Shown here: piece by piece, positions 43,745-56,002 of the stretch
How positions within the stretch are numbered: position 1 is the first letter of the stretch
Layout of the letters: the number at the start of each line of letters is the position of its first letter
Assembly (NCBI GenBank): GCA_946902985.2
Contig: OX336389.2
Span: 984,248,482-984,312,481 of the forward strand
Length of the DNA stretch: 64,000 nt
From: Meconema thalassinum
Lineage: Eukaryota > Arthropoda > Insecta > Orthoptera > Tettigoniidae
Direction of reading: 5' to 3'
The notes under the pieces: model-generated
What the model was told of the DNA's origin: nothing
The model's database searches: none
The model's input: only the letters and a program-made list of their open reading frames with translations
Position numbers and translations under genes: made by a program

Positions 43745-44268
43745 AGGCCATCGGCTTCGGTGGAGTAGTTGGTAGCATGCTGAGCTTCTATTCCCAAGAT
43801 CGCGGGTTCAAACTCGGCCGAAGTCATCGGATTTTTTAAGAGCGTTAAAAATCCCTCAGTGTGCCTTCCTCCGGAGGGGAAGTAAAGCCGGCGGTCCCAT
43901 ATCATAGATGAATGGCATGTTAAAGAACCTTCCACTAATTACACTTGTGTGATGCTAAATTATAGGTTAAATTTTACTATCGCTCTTAGGTTCCAACGTT
44001 CGTCGCCAGGAGCCGACTGCGGTGGCATCTAGTAACCAAGTTCTGGACTAGTAGTCGTTCACGGAGGCGTTGGTCGGCAAAAGTAGGAACTACTTGAAAA
44101 TTCAATGTGTGCAGTCCTTACTTGAATTAAAAACAGATAACACACACTTATACAGCCATCACAATTAACACCGGTTATCAGACAGATTCTACACACACCC
44201 AAAGTACACGGGGCTACATGGCCGCGTTGTCACAGCCCCTAAACTCAGGAACCAACCAACCATATAGT
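43745..44268 (+). repeat. SINE-K copy
   Basis: Head GGCTTCGGTGGAGTAGTTGG, B box GGGTTCAAACTCGG, then TTTTTTAAGAGCG and GGGGAAGTAAAGCCGGCGG. The long body runs to the tail CACGGGGCTACATGGCCGC. It matches 51453-51968 in inverse orientation. Confidence 0.85.
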
Positions 44269-44379
44269 GTACATTGGCCAATACATTGCGTGTTCATTTG
44301 TAGACATCAGTCAACCGTTCAATAGAACAGCCTTCAAGCTAATTTTTAAACGTGCTAATAGCAAATTTAAAAACAAATA

Positions 44380-44720
44380 CTATGTGTAAATATCTTGTCC
44401 ACACCAAGTGTGGCTAGTATTCATGGCTGTCACCCCTGGACTCCAGTTTCCACTCCTGGTCTGGAACGTACTAAACTCATTCTCGTGAGGCAAAGCTGAG
44501 AGGAGGCGGCTTCGATTCCACATCAACCATACTGGAAATGGTTTTCCGTGGTTTCCCACTTCTACTCCAGGAAAATGCATGGATGGATCCTACCTTAAGG
44601 CCACGGCCACCTCCGACCCAATCCTCACTTCTTATACAAATACACACACTACCGCAGATACCACAATCTACAATGAAGCAGGAACAACAACAATGGAGCT
44701 CTTGAACCATCTCGCAGAGA
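44380..44720 (+). repeat. SINE-B2 copy, degenerate
   Basis: GGTCTGGAACGTACTAAACT, GAGGCGGCTTCGATTCCAC and AAGGCCACGGCCACCTCCG are SINE-B2 blocks. The minisatellite at 44721 interrupts its tail, which seems to resume at about 45045. Confidence 0.7.
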
Positions 44721-45029
44721 GCATGCCGTGTCGCTACAAAGCACGTGTAGCAGTTAGGGGTGTCCACATCGAGCATGCCGTGTCGCTATAAAGCACGTGC
44801 AGTAGTTAGGGGTGTCCACATCGAGCATGCCGTGTCGCTACAAAGCACGTGCAGTAGTTAGGGGTGTCCACATCGAGCATGCCGTGTCGCTACAAAGCAC
44901 GTGTAGTAGTTAGGGTTGTCCACATCGAGCATGCCGTGTCGCTACAAAGCATATGTATCAGTTGGGGGTGTCCACATCGAGCATGCCATGTCACTAGAAA
45001 GCACGTGTAGCTGTTAGGGGTGTCCACAG
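44721..45029. repeat. 52-bp minisatellite, six units
   Basis: GCATGCCGTGTCGCTACAAA starts units at 44721, 44773, 44825, 44877, 44929 and 44981, always 52 bp apart. The last two units have several substitutions. No open frame depends on it. Confidence 0.95.
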
Positions 45030-45494
45030 TCGTATCCTACGCAAATGCTAATCCCAGTTAGTAGTAAACACACTAGCACAGTCATCACAAAAACAGAGGT
45101 TATCAGATAGGTTTCGCGCACATGCAGGTACACGTGGCTACACGACCATACGTGAATCAATCACGACATTACTTCTTTTTCTAACAATTATAACAACCTG
45201 CTTTATTTAATATTGTTTTGGACACTAGTGTAGCATGAGAATAGTCTACTTCTGTCCAATGTTCAGGACCGTATCCTGGCTGGTACGATTCTTTCGGCCT
45301 TGGGGGTGGGTGTTGTCTCACGGAATATTTTCACGCAATAGAAATACATCACTACGCCTTAAATAATGATACATTACGTGAAAGCTCTCGACAGAAAGAT
45401 CTACAGTTTATAACGACCCAATTATTACGTACATAGCCCGGAGATTCCTATCAACACCCACACATCGACAGTGACGTGTTGATTTCTCTTCAGA

Positions 45495-45715
45495 TTCAGA
45501 CACACCAGACACATGGGTTTGGGAAATTTGGTCATCAGCCCCGTGTTCTTGCATGTGTAACTCAATATTTGAGTCAAAGATTGGGGGTAGGTGTCCAGAA
45601 ACTTGAGGGAGTGTGGAAAAATAAGTGGAGACCATGCTCACGACGGACGCTGATGCACCGGACTTGCAGCACATCCTTATCACAGTCCTGATACTTGAAT
45701 TAACACGCGCGGCCA
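45495..45715 (-). repeat. SINE-J copy, degenerate
   Basis: TTTGGTCATCAGCCCCGTGT and GATTGGGGGTAGGTGTCCAG match the tail and body of 22130-22450. The head at the right (TTAACACGCGCGGCC) is partly kept. Confidence 0.65.
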
Positions 45716-45754
45716 TGAAGAGTTTATTTTCAAAGTAGGAAAAAGGAAGAAAGT

Positions 45755-45935
45755 TTGTAGTTTTACGTGAACGTTAATCTCGCGATCATGAGCCACGGGA
45801 CCTTCTGTTTACGTGGAATCCGAAACACAGGACATGGCATTCCACTTTGATAATCTCACATGCATTGACCAGGAATCGAACCCGGTGCACCGTGGTGAGA
45901 GGCCAACGTCTTGACCGCTGCGCCACCACGCCCCC
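45755..45935 (-). repeat. SINE-F copy
   Basis: The inverse of SINE-F: CGATCATGAGCCACGGGACC, ATCGAACCCGGTGCACC and the A-box inverse CCGCTGCGCCACCACGCCCC. The TTCC tail is absent. Confidence 0.8.
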
Positions 45936-46064
45936 TTAAGTTGACTGGCGTATCTATTCTCTTTGTCAACACGCCAAAATACAGTATTAATCAAATGCTT
46001 CTCCACCGCAATTATGGATTTATATTCACAGGTATGAAGCAAATATTCTAATTAACGTTGTTGT

Positions 46065-46340
46065 TGATTCATTTAAAGGCTATGCGACATGGTTGTCATG
46101 GCCTTGTGTTTATGTGGAATTTGTCTGTCGTGGCTGTATTGATATGTGTAGTTGTAAGTGGCAGCCCTACTGGGATTTGGTAGGAGGCGGCAGTGGTCTT
46201 AAATTTTGCTTAATCCCGGCATTTGCCGGAGCAGAAGTGGGAAACCACGGATAACACCACTAGGATGGCTGATCTGGGAATAGAACCATCTCTTCTCAGT
46301 TCTGCCTTACGAGGCTGAGTGTACCTACTCCGTTAGCACA
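46065..46340 (-). repeat. SINE-B2 copy, minus
   Basis: Inverse blocks CCCGGCATTTGCCGGAGCAG, GTGGGAAACCACGG, AACCATCTCTTCTCAG and GAGGCTGAGTGTACC. The head is missing beyond 46340. Confidence 0.7.
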
Positions 46341-46404
46341 TTATTTAAAATATATGATACAATATATGATAGTCTACAATATATTTTAATTAATTAAATG
46401 TCTG

Positions 46405-46744
46405 GGCTGAAGCCTCCGTGGCTTAGGCGGCAGCACGCTGGCCTCTGACTGCTGGGTCTGTGGTTCAAATCCCGATCACCCTATGTGAGATTTGTGCTGG
46501 ACAACGTGGAGGCAGACAGTATTTTCCTCTGGTACTCCGGTTTTCCCTGTCACAATTTCATTCCAGCAACACTCTCCACTATCATTTCCTTTCATCTGTC
46601 ATTGATTTAATCATTACCCCAGGGGAGTGCGACAGACTTCGGCAGCCCGCACAGTTCATATCCTCGCCGCTAGATGGGGTCTTCCTTCATTCCATTCCCT
46701 GACCCGGTCGGTCGACTGGAAAAAGGCTGTGGATTTTTATTTTC
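46405..46744 (+). repeat. SINE-A copy with 9-bp TSD
   Basis: AAATGTCTG lies at 46396-46404 and 46745-46753. Head CCTCCGTGGCTTAGGCGGCA, B box GGTTCAAATCCCG, tail GGCTGTGGATTTTTATTTT. Confidence 0.9.
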
Positions 46745-46759
46745 AAATGTCTGTTTTGC

Positions 46760-47328
46760 TTCTGTAAGAGCGTAGTGAAAGTACATCGATTAATGAACAA
46801 AACAATCAATCAATTATTCAACCAACCGTTTCATCAATTAAACACCAATCGATTAATCGATTAAACGCTCAAACGATATTTGTAGCAATTAATCGAGTTT
46901 TGCTTCGATTATTCGATAACTGAAATGAATTGTACTAGCCCTTCTTAAAAATACAATAATTTTATCCTCATTATCGAGGTGACACACGTCTTAAGATCCT
47001 GGACGCCTCCTTGTTAACCCCAGTTACAAGCAGACTCAGATCACTGGCCACTCACAGGACTGATGCCCTCGATGAGAGCGGATGATATAAAGGGCGGGGC
47101 CTGCGTTTGGCCCACAGTGGGAAGTACCGCAACACGGCGCATTCTCACCCGAGTATTGCCCTCACCTCGTCTTCGCCTTCGTGCCTTGAAGCTTGCTCAT
47201 TGCCGGCTCCAGTAACCTTCTGCCACTTCACATTAGAGTGGACCGTCTTCTCTTACCTAACTTCATTGCCGTGAGTACTCGGGGGTCTCATTCTCATTCT
47301 CTTGAGAACTTCATAGACAATCCAGTTC
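46760..47328. other. no feature recognised
   Basis: ATTAATCGATTAA-type short repeats occupy 46785-46910. The rest is moderate in GC with no identifiable content. A 60-codon frame at 47193 runs into the SINE and looks like chance. Confidence 0.4.
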
Positions 47329-47715
47329 GACCACGTCGTGGCACAGTGACTAGTATCCTTGGCTGTCAACTCTAAGGTCCGGGTTCGATTCTCGGATCTG
47401 CTAAGAAATTTAATTCTGGTCTGAGGGCTGGAACGGGGTACACTCAGCCTCGTGATGCAAAACTAAGATGAGGTGGGTTCTGTTTTCACCTCAGCCGACC
47501 TGGAAGTGGTTTTCCGTTGTTTCCCACGTATACTCCAGGCAAATGTCGGGATGGTTCCTAACGTAAGGCCACGGTCGCTTTCCACACTAATCCTACCTCA
47601 ATTACAAATACACACACTAATACAGACGTCTCAGTGACTCAGGTTATCAGACGAATTCTACACACACCCAAGTACACGGGGATACATGGCCTCGATGTTG
47701 CAGATCCCCATAAAG
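47329..47715 (+). repeat. SINE-B2 copy
   Basis: Head CGTCGTGGCACAGTGACTAG, B box GGGTTCGATTCTCGG, and tail CACGGGGATACATGGCC. Essentially full length. Confidence 0.85.
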
Positions 47716-47809
47716 AATTAACAGCAATACTAACTTTTATATCAATATTTCTTAAATTTACGCTATGAATGTATTTATTTATTTTTACCCGTCCTTATTC
47801 ACGTTTCTA

Positions 47810-48105
47810 GGAGGCGAGGGGAATTTCTACAGTATTTGGTGAATGGTTTTTACGGCCGGGTGCTCTTCCTGAAGCGAATCTCATCAGAGGAGTTACTAAG
47901 AGATGGCATTCATGATGATCAATGCAACTTTCCTAGGAGTTGGGTGAAAGCAGTCATCCCCTACTGTAAGTTACGGTACCACAGCAACATTTAATTGGAA
48001 TTGAATCTGGAGAAACAATGGAAAATAATTTCAAGGATGAGCAATGGGTTCGAACCCACTCGTCTACAGAGTGCGGGGATAGCCTGGCCCCATAATCTTG
48101 AGCTA
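47810..48105 (-). repeat. SINE-I copy, degenerate
   Basis: GGTTTTTACGGCCGGGTGCT, GGAGTTACTAAGAGATG and inverse B box GGGTTCGAACCCACTCG near 48048. Some body blocks are lost. Confidence 0.6.
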
Positions 48106-48189
48106 TCATTAATTTTAAAATATGCCCACTGCAGAAACATGAACTAATGTTGATCAAACCTCTTGTTGTCCACCTTGCTGACAATGGGA

Positions 48190-48940
48190 TTGGCTTGGCT
48201 TGGCTTATCTTTATTACACGTTGCTTAGTGGCTCATTGCCTGCTAGGGTCATTGGCCTGCCCATGACCTTGCTTCAGACTAGACACGTCCTCCTGTATTG
48301 TCCGAATTGCGTGCACACACAACTAGCACAATCACGTAATGTAACGTCCTTGCAGTCAGCCGTCACTTGACGTAAAGAAATCTGAATTTAGGGACCACTT
48401 TCATTGTTCTTAATTCATTTTAGGTACTTGGGACATATTGGTGATCAGCGCCACCTACTTGAGGCCTTGCGTTTTACAGTGAAGACCCTCCCTACAGAAC
48501 TGAGACTCGCATAATGCCGTCTGGTGTCCGGGTCACTGTGGTTAGCCACGTGTTGAGCAAGGCACTGGCGCTAGCAGCAGCTTAGCGCCCAACTAGCTAC
48601 ACATTTACACTTTTTAACGTATTTAATAATCATAATTACTTACATGAATTTCAGAGTAGTTGCTGGAAAAACTGTCCTTTAATTACTAAACACACATTGC
48701 ACCAACGTAGGACGTTTTGGTACACTCGCTGTAATTATGCACTGATATTTCGTATCGGCACAGTTATTTCATTCTCGAGAGCCTCCAGAGCACGCGGATT
48801 GTTGCTGTATAGCTTTTGTTTGAGGTTCCCACACAAGTAACAAGAAGTTCCGTGAAGAACTATACAGCCTACTTTTCATGCCAATGATTATTCTACAGAA
48901 TATGAACCTATCTAGAATAATGACGAAATTAAGTTGGTAA
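48190..48940. other. no feature recognised
   Basis: Small TGGCT repeats near 48190-48205 and a possible SINE-J tail (TTTTAGGTACTTGGGACATA) near 48420. Otherwise no feature. Confidence 0.4.
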
Positions 48941-48954
48941 TATCGAAATATCTA

Positions 48955-49029
48955 AAAAAAAAAAAAAAATCCACAGCCTGCTTCCAGTCTCCGACCGGGT
49001 CAGGAATGGAATGAATGAAGCCCCCATCC
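48955..49029 (-). repeat. SINE-A, 75-bp truncated copy with 9-bp TSD
   Basis: AAATATCTA lies at 48946-48954 and 49030-49038. The body is poly(A) (as T-complement at the left) plus about 60 bp of the SINE-A 3' end (CCACAGCCTGCTTCCAGTCT). Confidence 0.9.
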
Positions 49030-49074
49030 AAATATCTAATTAGTTCAAAATATACCTGGTATAATGTAGCCTAA

Positions 49075-51137
49075 TAGAGCACTACAGTTGACAGCCCTGG
49101 TGACTGAATATATTCTTAGTTCCATCTCTTAAGGTACAGAATACAAAATTTGGTTGAAGTCCAATGGGCGTTACATGCAGTTAGACACTGGATCTATCAG
49201 CACGCGTAAAAGCTTGTTGCCAACAATGTCATGCGTGTGCTGGTCAGAAATAATCTGAAATATTATGATATCTTGTTGTGCCAATTTTGGATGAAATCCC
49301 TTGGTTAGTATAGAAGTTACATGTATTTTAAAATTGGACATGTCAGCAGGCATAGAATCATGTTGGCAGCACTGCCTTGTATTAATTACTCCAAATTAAT
49401 CTAGAATGTCAGGTGCTATACGTGTGCAAAGTATAGAGCTGTTGGCTTGCATACTTTCTGATATAATGATATTAGGGTAAAAAATATAGACAGCATTTAT
49501 TAACAGTTGGCAGCCCTGATTGCTCTTAACAATACTTATAGTCATATCTGTTATGGTACACATAGCACATACGAAATTTGGTTGAAATCCAACTGATAGT
49601 ATAGAAGTTACATGTATTTAAAAATTGGTACTCTCAGCAGGCTTATAATCATGTTGGTAGAACTGACGTATATAAGTTACTCCAAATTAATCTAAAATGT
49701 CAGAATATACGTGTGCATAGTTTAAAGCTGTTGGCTTGCATACTTTCTGATATATTGGTATTTGGATTTAAAAAAATAGAGAGAGCAATTATTAACAGTT
49801 GGCAGCCCTGGTGGCTCTTAAGAATACGCTCTGTCATATCTGTTTATGTACAGATATTACATACAAAATTTGGTTGAAATCCAATTGATAGTGTAGAAGT
49901 TATATGCGTTTAAACATTGGACCTATCAGAAGGCTTAAAATTATTTTGGCAACACTGTCATGGTTGGCCTCCTGGAAATTAAACTGAAATAGTTTTATCT
50001 ACATGTGTGCCAATTTTGGAATAGCTCCCATGCATACCTTGCAAGATATCCAACATGGAGCTCAAATTTCTAGTGCGTTTTTTCAGCAGTTGGTAGCACT
50101 GACATAATTTTCAAATATGGACATGAGATATTTCGGTGCACATCTTTACTCATACTAAATTTGGTTTTGATTGCTGCAGCCGTTTAGGAGTTGATAGGGG
50201 GGGACACACACACAGTCAGACAGACAGACAGACAGACACACACACATTTTCCCGGATCGATATCATAAGTCTACTTTTTCCTCATTTTTGCAAAATGTGA
50301 AAAGTAGGCTAAAAATCGCTCTTAACAATACTTATAGTCATATCTGTTATGGTACACATAGCACATACGAAATTCGGTTGAAATCCAACTGATAGTATAG
50401 AAGTTACATGTATTTAAAAATTGGTACTCTCAGCAGGCTTATAATCATGTTGGTAGAACTGACGTATATAAGTTACTCCAAATTAATCTAAAATGTCAGA
50501 ATATACGTGTGCATAGTTTAAAGCTGTTGGCTTGCATACTTTCTGATATATTGGTATTTGGATTTAAAAAAATAGAGAGAGCAATTATTAACAGTTGGCA
50601 GCCCTGGTGGCTCTTAAGAATACGCTCTGTCATATCTGTTTATGTACAGATATTACATACAAAATTTGGTTGAAATCCAATTGATAGTGTAGAAGTTATC
50701 TGCGTTTAAACATTGGACCTATCAGAAGGCTTAAAATTATTTTGGCAACACTGTCATGGTTGGCCTCCTGGAAATTAAACTGAAATAGTTTTATCTACAT
50801 GTGTGCCAATTTTGGAATAGCTCCCATGCATACCTTGCAAGATATCCAACATGGAGCTCAAATTTCTAGTGCGTTTTTTCAGCAGTTGGTAGCACTGACA
50901 TAATTTTCAAATATGGACATGAGATATTCCGGTGCACATCTTTACTCATACTAAATTTGGTTTTGATTGCTGCAGCCGTTTAGGAGTTGATAGGGGGGGG
51001 ACACACACACACAGCCAGACAGACAGAAGGACAGACAGACAGACAGACAGACACACACACATTTTCCTGGATCGATCTCATAAGTCTACTTTTTCCTCAT
51101 TTTTGCAAAATGTGAAAAGTAGGCTAAAAATCGCACG
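49075..51137. repeat. unclassified repeat M, with 796-bp tandem duplication
   Basis: Built from related blocks of about 300 bp containing TTGGCAGCCCTGGTGGCTCT, AAAATTTGGTTGAAATCCAA and TTTAGGAGTTGATAGGGGG, then CA/GACA runs and GGATCGAT. 49522-50317 and 50318 onward are near-identical copies. The inverse occurs at 57030-57680. No coding frame. Confidence 0.85.
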
Positions 51138-51452
51138 GCGCTGAAAATTGCGAACACAATCACTGTAAACTTCTTCTTGAGAAGATAATTTTCCACCAGG
51201 AAAATTCGATGTTTTTTTATATGCCTAATCATGTTCTCTGGATACGAGGTAGGCCACAGTACATCACAGCAAGTCTTAATTATCACAACTACAGTAAGAT
51301 ATCTTACCAGCTGCGTATGTAATAAATGCTATGACAGCGTCCAGGGCTTATCAGCGCACTGTTGTAATCGGCACATGCAATAAATGTGACGGTGAGTCAT
51401 TGCGACGTGACCGCGGCCCGGCTATTGGAGAGCCTCGTTCTATAGGGATGGT

Positions 51453-51968
51453 TGGTTGGTTCTTAAGTTTAGGGGCTGCGACAACGCGGTCATGTAGCCC
51501 CGTGTACTTTGGGTGTGTGTAGAATCTGTCTGATAACCGGTGTTAATTGTGATGACTGTATTAGTGTGTGTTATCTGTTTGTTAATTTAAGTACTGCAAC
51601 TAAGAATTTTTCAAATAGTTCCTACTTTTGCCGCCAAGCGCCACCGTCAACGACTACTAGGCCAAGTTCAGAACTGAGCTACTAGACGCCGCCGCAGTCG
51701 GCTCTTGGCAACGAACATAGAAACCTAAGAGCGTTGTTTACATTCTTAACCTATCCAATTTAGCTTCACACAGGTGCAATTAGTGGAAGGATCTTTAACA
51801 TGCAATAAATCTATGACATGGGACCGCCGGCTTTACTTCCCCTCCGAAGGAAGGCATACTGAGGGATTTTTAACGCTCCTAAAAAATCCGACGGCTTCGG
51901 CCGGGTTTGAACCCGCTATCTTGGGCATAGAAGCTCAGCATGCTACCGACTACGCCACCGAAGCCGCC
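51453..51968 (-). repeat. SINE-K copy with 14-bp TSD
   Basis: TCTATAGGGATGGT lies at 51439-51452 and 51969-51982. The head is at the right (GCTACCGACTACGCCACCGA as its inverse). The body matches 43745-44268. Confidence 0.9.
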
Positions 51969-52111
51969 TCTATAGGGATGGTCCTCACTCTAATAAGGTA
52001 AAACATATTACCTCAATTAAAACACCTACAGTTAAAATCAAAGTTCGGTGTTTGTTCAATTTGTCTGATAACATGTGTTTATGTGATGACTGTATTAGTG
52101 TGTGTAACTGT

Positions 52112-52596
52112 AACTGTTGTTGTTGTCTTCAGTATTTTGAGTGGTTTGATGCTGCCCTCCATGCCTTCCTGTCCTGAGGTAATCGTTTCATCTCTACATA
52201 GCTACCAAATCCTACATCCGAGGCAATCTGTTTAACATATTCTAACCCTGGTCTACCACTACAGTTCTTATCCTCGACCCTTGCTTCCATAACTAAGTTT
52301 GCTATTCGTTGGTGTCTTAGTAGGTGTCCTACCAACCTATCTCTTCTCTTCATTAGCAGTCGCCAGAAACATCTCTCCTCTCCCACTCGTCTTAATACCT
52401 GTTCATTTGTTCGTCTATCTACCCACCTGTTGTTGTTGTTGTTGTTGTTGTTGTTGATGATTATTTACGGGCTTTGCGACATAGTGGTCACGTAGCCTCG
52501 AGTACTTGGGTGTGTGTAGAAGCTGTGCGATAACCTGTGTCTCTGTTATGTATGTACTAGTGTGTGTATCTACCCATTTGATCTTCATCATTAATC
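52112..52596 (-). mobile_element. LINE 3' fragment with nested retroposon
   Basis: Minus-strand blocks GEERCFWRLLMKRRDRLVGH and GRPGLEYVKQIASDVGFGSY match the C terminus of the 11264-14228 LINE. A GTTGTTGTTGT tail is at the left. It is interrupted at 52426-52566. Confidence 0.85.
52426..52566 (-). repeat. retroposon tail inserted in the LINE, 10-bp TSD
   Basis: TATCTACCCA lies at 52416-52425 and 52567-52576. The insert is a (GTT)n run plus the inverse of the SINE-B2/J tail (GGTCACGTAGCCTCGAGTAC). Confidence 0.8.
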
Positions 52597-52614
52597 ATTA
52601 GGATCGGAAATTGG

Positions 52615-52850
52615 GTAGATGCCCTGGCATTTGGAGCAGCGGTAACGTTCTTGCCTGCTGTGCCCGAGGTTGCAGGATGGAATCCCTGTGCAGTTGGTTG
52701 GCATTTGAGGGTGCTTAAATATGAGGAAGCCGTGTCAGTAGAATTACTGGTACGTTTAAGATAACCTTCAGGGCTAAATTCTTGCACCCCGGTGCTGCGA
52801 CTCACAATGCCGTAGTAGTTAAAAGGAACGTGAAACCCATAACATTATTA
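52615..52850 (+). repeat. SINE-L copy
   Basis: CCCGAGGTTGCAGGATGG (damaged B box), GGCATTTGAGGGTGCTTAAA, and tail GGAACGTGAAACCCATAACA, matching 38245-38465 in the other orientation. Confidence 0.75.
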
Positions 52851-52899
52851 TTAAATTATTATTATTATTTTAAATAAGTACTATTACGATATTTTCCTG

Positions 52900-53040
52900 G
52901 TCGGAGTGTGGAAAATCCCGGGGGGAAACCACACTCAGGATTGTCAGCTCCAGGATTTGAACCTCTGATCTCCAGACTTGCTGCAGCTCTTCATCGCGGT
53001 CGTGCTTAGTGGTTTAACGCGCACGGCTACGCCGCGGGGT
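52900..53040 (-). repeat. SINE-J head fragment
   Basis: GGTCGGAGTGTGGAAAATCC, the B-box inverse GGATTTGAACCTCTGATC, and head inverse CACGGCTACGCCGCGG. The tail is missing. Confidence 0.75.
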
Positions 53041-53229
53041 ACCAGGTTAATTCGCTAGGAGTATAGTTAGTTACGTCACAATGTCTGTAAGGGCCATCAG
53101 CTCAAGACTGGTTGGGCGCACAATCATACAGTATTATGGTAACTTATAGAACAATCACAAAATGCAAGGGACTCCCAAATGTCCTATGTTGCTCATGCTA
53201 ATTTCAAAAATTGTATTTACCTTTTTCTC

Positions 53230-54325
53230 AGAAACGATTCCTCATCATCATCAATTTTCGTTTTCCAGCCTAAGCCGGGTCGGAGCAAATATGACACCCC
53301 TCCACTTAACTCTGTCTGTCCACCATTCTTCCTCAACCACTGAACTCTACTCCATGTTCCGTTCTGTCAGACTGTCCCTCACCAAATCCATACCCCGTAC
53401 TCTAGGTCTTCCTTGCCCTCTCATTCCAGTCATCCGTCTCTCCACTTGTTTCGACATTCTTTCTCCATTCTTCCTTTTCACATGGCCATACCATCTCAAT
53501 CTGTTCTGCTCCAGCTGATCATTCACCTTCTGTATATTCACTTCCTTTCGAATATTTTCATTTCTCTCTCTCTCTCTCTCCTAATATCCAGTACCGTACT
53601 CATCAGAAATTTCATTTCGGCTGCCTATTTTCTACTTTCATCTCTCCTCGTCATCGGCCAAGTTTCTGCTCCATACGTCATTATTGGTACGTTATTGGTA
53701 CATCACTTCTTTAGCCTTCAGTGGTATCTCTTTATCCCAAATTAAACTCCAAACCTGATGATAACACTCCCTCATTGTATTCTTTTGTTCATCTCCATGT
53801 CCAATCTTGCATTTTCCATCAATTCACTTTCCTGAATATTTGAAGTGCTCTACTACTTCCAGATCTACATCTCAAATTTTAACAATGCCTTTTCCTTCTT
53901 TCTTTCCTCTTGTCATCACCATTGCCTTACTTTTCTCTTCACTGATTTTCATTTCCTATTTCTCAATATTTTCCTTCAGTACATGTAGCTGTTCTTGGAT
54001 CACATTCTCATTCTCTCCCCAAATCAGAATATCATCAGCAAATAGGATTATGATCATTCTTGTACCTGTGTACGCTTCCTTTGTTGTCTTTAGTATATCA
54101 TCCATCACCAGTATAAATAGCAATGATAGCACACTCCCTTGTTTTAATCCATGTTCAATTTCAAACCATCCTTATTTACCTACGTGATTCTTGACACAGC
54201 TTCAACAATTGCTGTACATCGTCTTTATCATTCGTATTATTTCTTCGCCAATACCTTTTTGTTTATGGCTTTCCCAAACTCTATCTATAGGGACACTATC
54301 ATATGCCTTTTCCATTAACAGGAAT
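53230..54325 (-). pseudogene. LINE reverse transcriptase fragment, second family
   Basis: Minus strand: an RT start near 54310 (MEKAYDSVPIDRVWES), GLKQGSVLSLLFILV near 54120, catalytic motif FADDILIWGENENVI near 54020, and C-terminal block NRLRWYGHVKRKNGERMSKQ near 53480. Several stops and frame changes separate the blocks. The 3' end is at a TGATGATGA-type tail near 53240. The sequence differs from the 11264 LINE, so it is a separate family. It is 5'-truncated and inactive. Confidence 0.8.
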
Positions 54326-54419
54326 TATTAAAATTATTTCAGAGATGTTCTTCAAGGCTTTTATAAAATAAATGTATTTTTGAATGTTCATGATTTTTGA
54401 AAATATGCCACTTGCAGCA

Positions 54420-55640
54420 ATTTCCATATTGGCGTACGAGGCCACCTTTTGTCCAGGTGTGTGTAACCCTAATAACTTTTGATTGGGTGGACCGATTTCA
54501 ATGCAATTTGGTAAGGACTTAAAACTATCTCGTCCAACCCTAATCATGACATTCAATCTCATACAAGTGTCACCAATGCCATATGGTGACCACGCGAAAT
54601 ATTTCACCAGTACTCAATATCTCCGAAAATATTTCAGCAATCAACCTGAAATTGTGCATGGTGGCAGAAGATTATAAGTTCATTTTAAAACATGATACGC
54701 ACAAAAACAACGTGGTAGCCACACGATGTTCAAATTCATACATGGGCTTTTCTGGTGACTTAAATCACCCGAGCGCAGTAAAACATGGCATAATAACTCT
54801 TTATTTAGAGCTTAATATATATGGGCCTATTGTAATTCAATTGTTTTGAGAAATTCAAGATGGCTGCCTTGCAGATGTTTTGAAACATATTTTTATTTCT
54901 TGTGTCTTAATCAAGCGTTTAAAATGAATTTCTTTATAACGAACCATTTCATTAATATATATCTACTACTGGTTCATAAATATACGGCTTACATGTAATA
55001 TATTATAGATGGTGCACATATTGTACCCTTACGGTCCAAGGAATGATCCGATATCTATGAAACTTGGTGTAGTGAACCACTGATATAGTCTAAGCTTACG
55101 TGTAGGCCTATCTAAATCCCTCATATGAACGAAGAAATAGAACAACATATGAGTTCTTAAATGGAAACATCCATTTTAGCGTATATTCATTATAATGAAA
55201 TATGTCGGCTTATTAGATCACTCCTTTTGTCTGTATGTGTGTCCCTAATAGAATGTGACTTCACCTGCATTCAAAAACTCGGAATATTTTACAGCTATAA
55301 GTCTGCAATTTAGTACCATTATAGTTCACTGATACAACTTAAAATCCGTTAGAAGCACGAAACCAACACGAAGGTCACGCGATTAAAAAAATAACTGCCT
55401 TTTCTAGGGACTTATTACAGCTATATGTTTGAGGTTTCTTAGCAATGTAGATGATTATAAAACACACTTACTTGTATGACTTTCGAAATCATGAAAAGAA
55501 AGAAATCTACTTGGAGGTCTCTGGAATTTTCCAAATTTAATTGCCATTTATTGTAAGCTATTAGGGCCTACAACCGTTAGTGTGCAAATTTGTGTAAAAC
55601 GATGATGCATGAATCCAAAATGGCGGCACGGAATGTTTTC
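54420..55640. repeat. unclassified repeat G, second copy
   Basis: Blocks TTTTGTCCAGGTGTGTGTAA, GGTGACCACGCGAAATATTT and TCAAGATGGCTGCC occur in the order seen at 9640-10780. Diverged, no coding frame. Confidence 0.55.
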
Positions 55641-55664
55641 ATAATTTAATATCCTTTTCTTGGA

Positions 55665-56002
55665 GCAGCCTCCGTGGCTTAGGCGGCAGCACGCCAGCCT
55701 CTCACTGCTGGGTCCGTGGTTCAAATCCCGGTCACTCCATGTGAGATCTGTGCTGGACAAAACGGAGGCAGACAGGTTTTTCTCCGGGTACTCCGGTTTT
55801 CCCTGTCAAAATTTCATTCCAGCAACACTCTCCACTATCACTTCATTTTTCATCTGTCATTCATTTAATCATTGCCCCAGAGGAGTGCGTCAGGCCTCGG
55901 CAGCCGGCACAGTTCATATCCTCGCCGCTAGATGGGGGCTTCATTCATTCCATTCCTGACCCGGTCGAAGACTGGAAGCAGGCTGTGGATTTTCATTCAT
56001 TC
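55665..56002 (+). repeat. SINE-A full-length copy with 17-bp TSD
   Basis: AATATCCTTTTCTTGGA lies at 55648-55664 and 56003-56019. Head CCTCCGTGGCTTAGGCGGCA, B box GGTTCAAATCCC, tail GGCTGTGGATTTTCATTC. Confidence 0.95.

Noticed and set aside
44721..45029. CRISPR-like array
   Set aside because: The repeats are directly adjacent, with no unique spacers, in an insect genome.
50932..51144. Thr/Asp/Arg-rich frame
   Set aside because: It is the translation of CA and GACA runs in repeat M.
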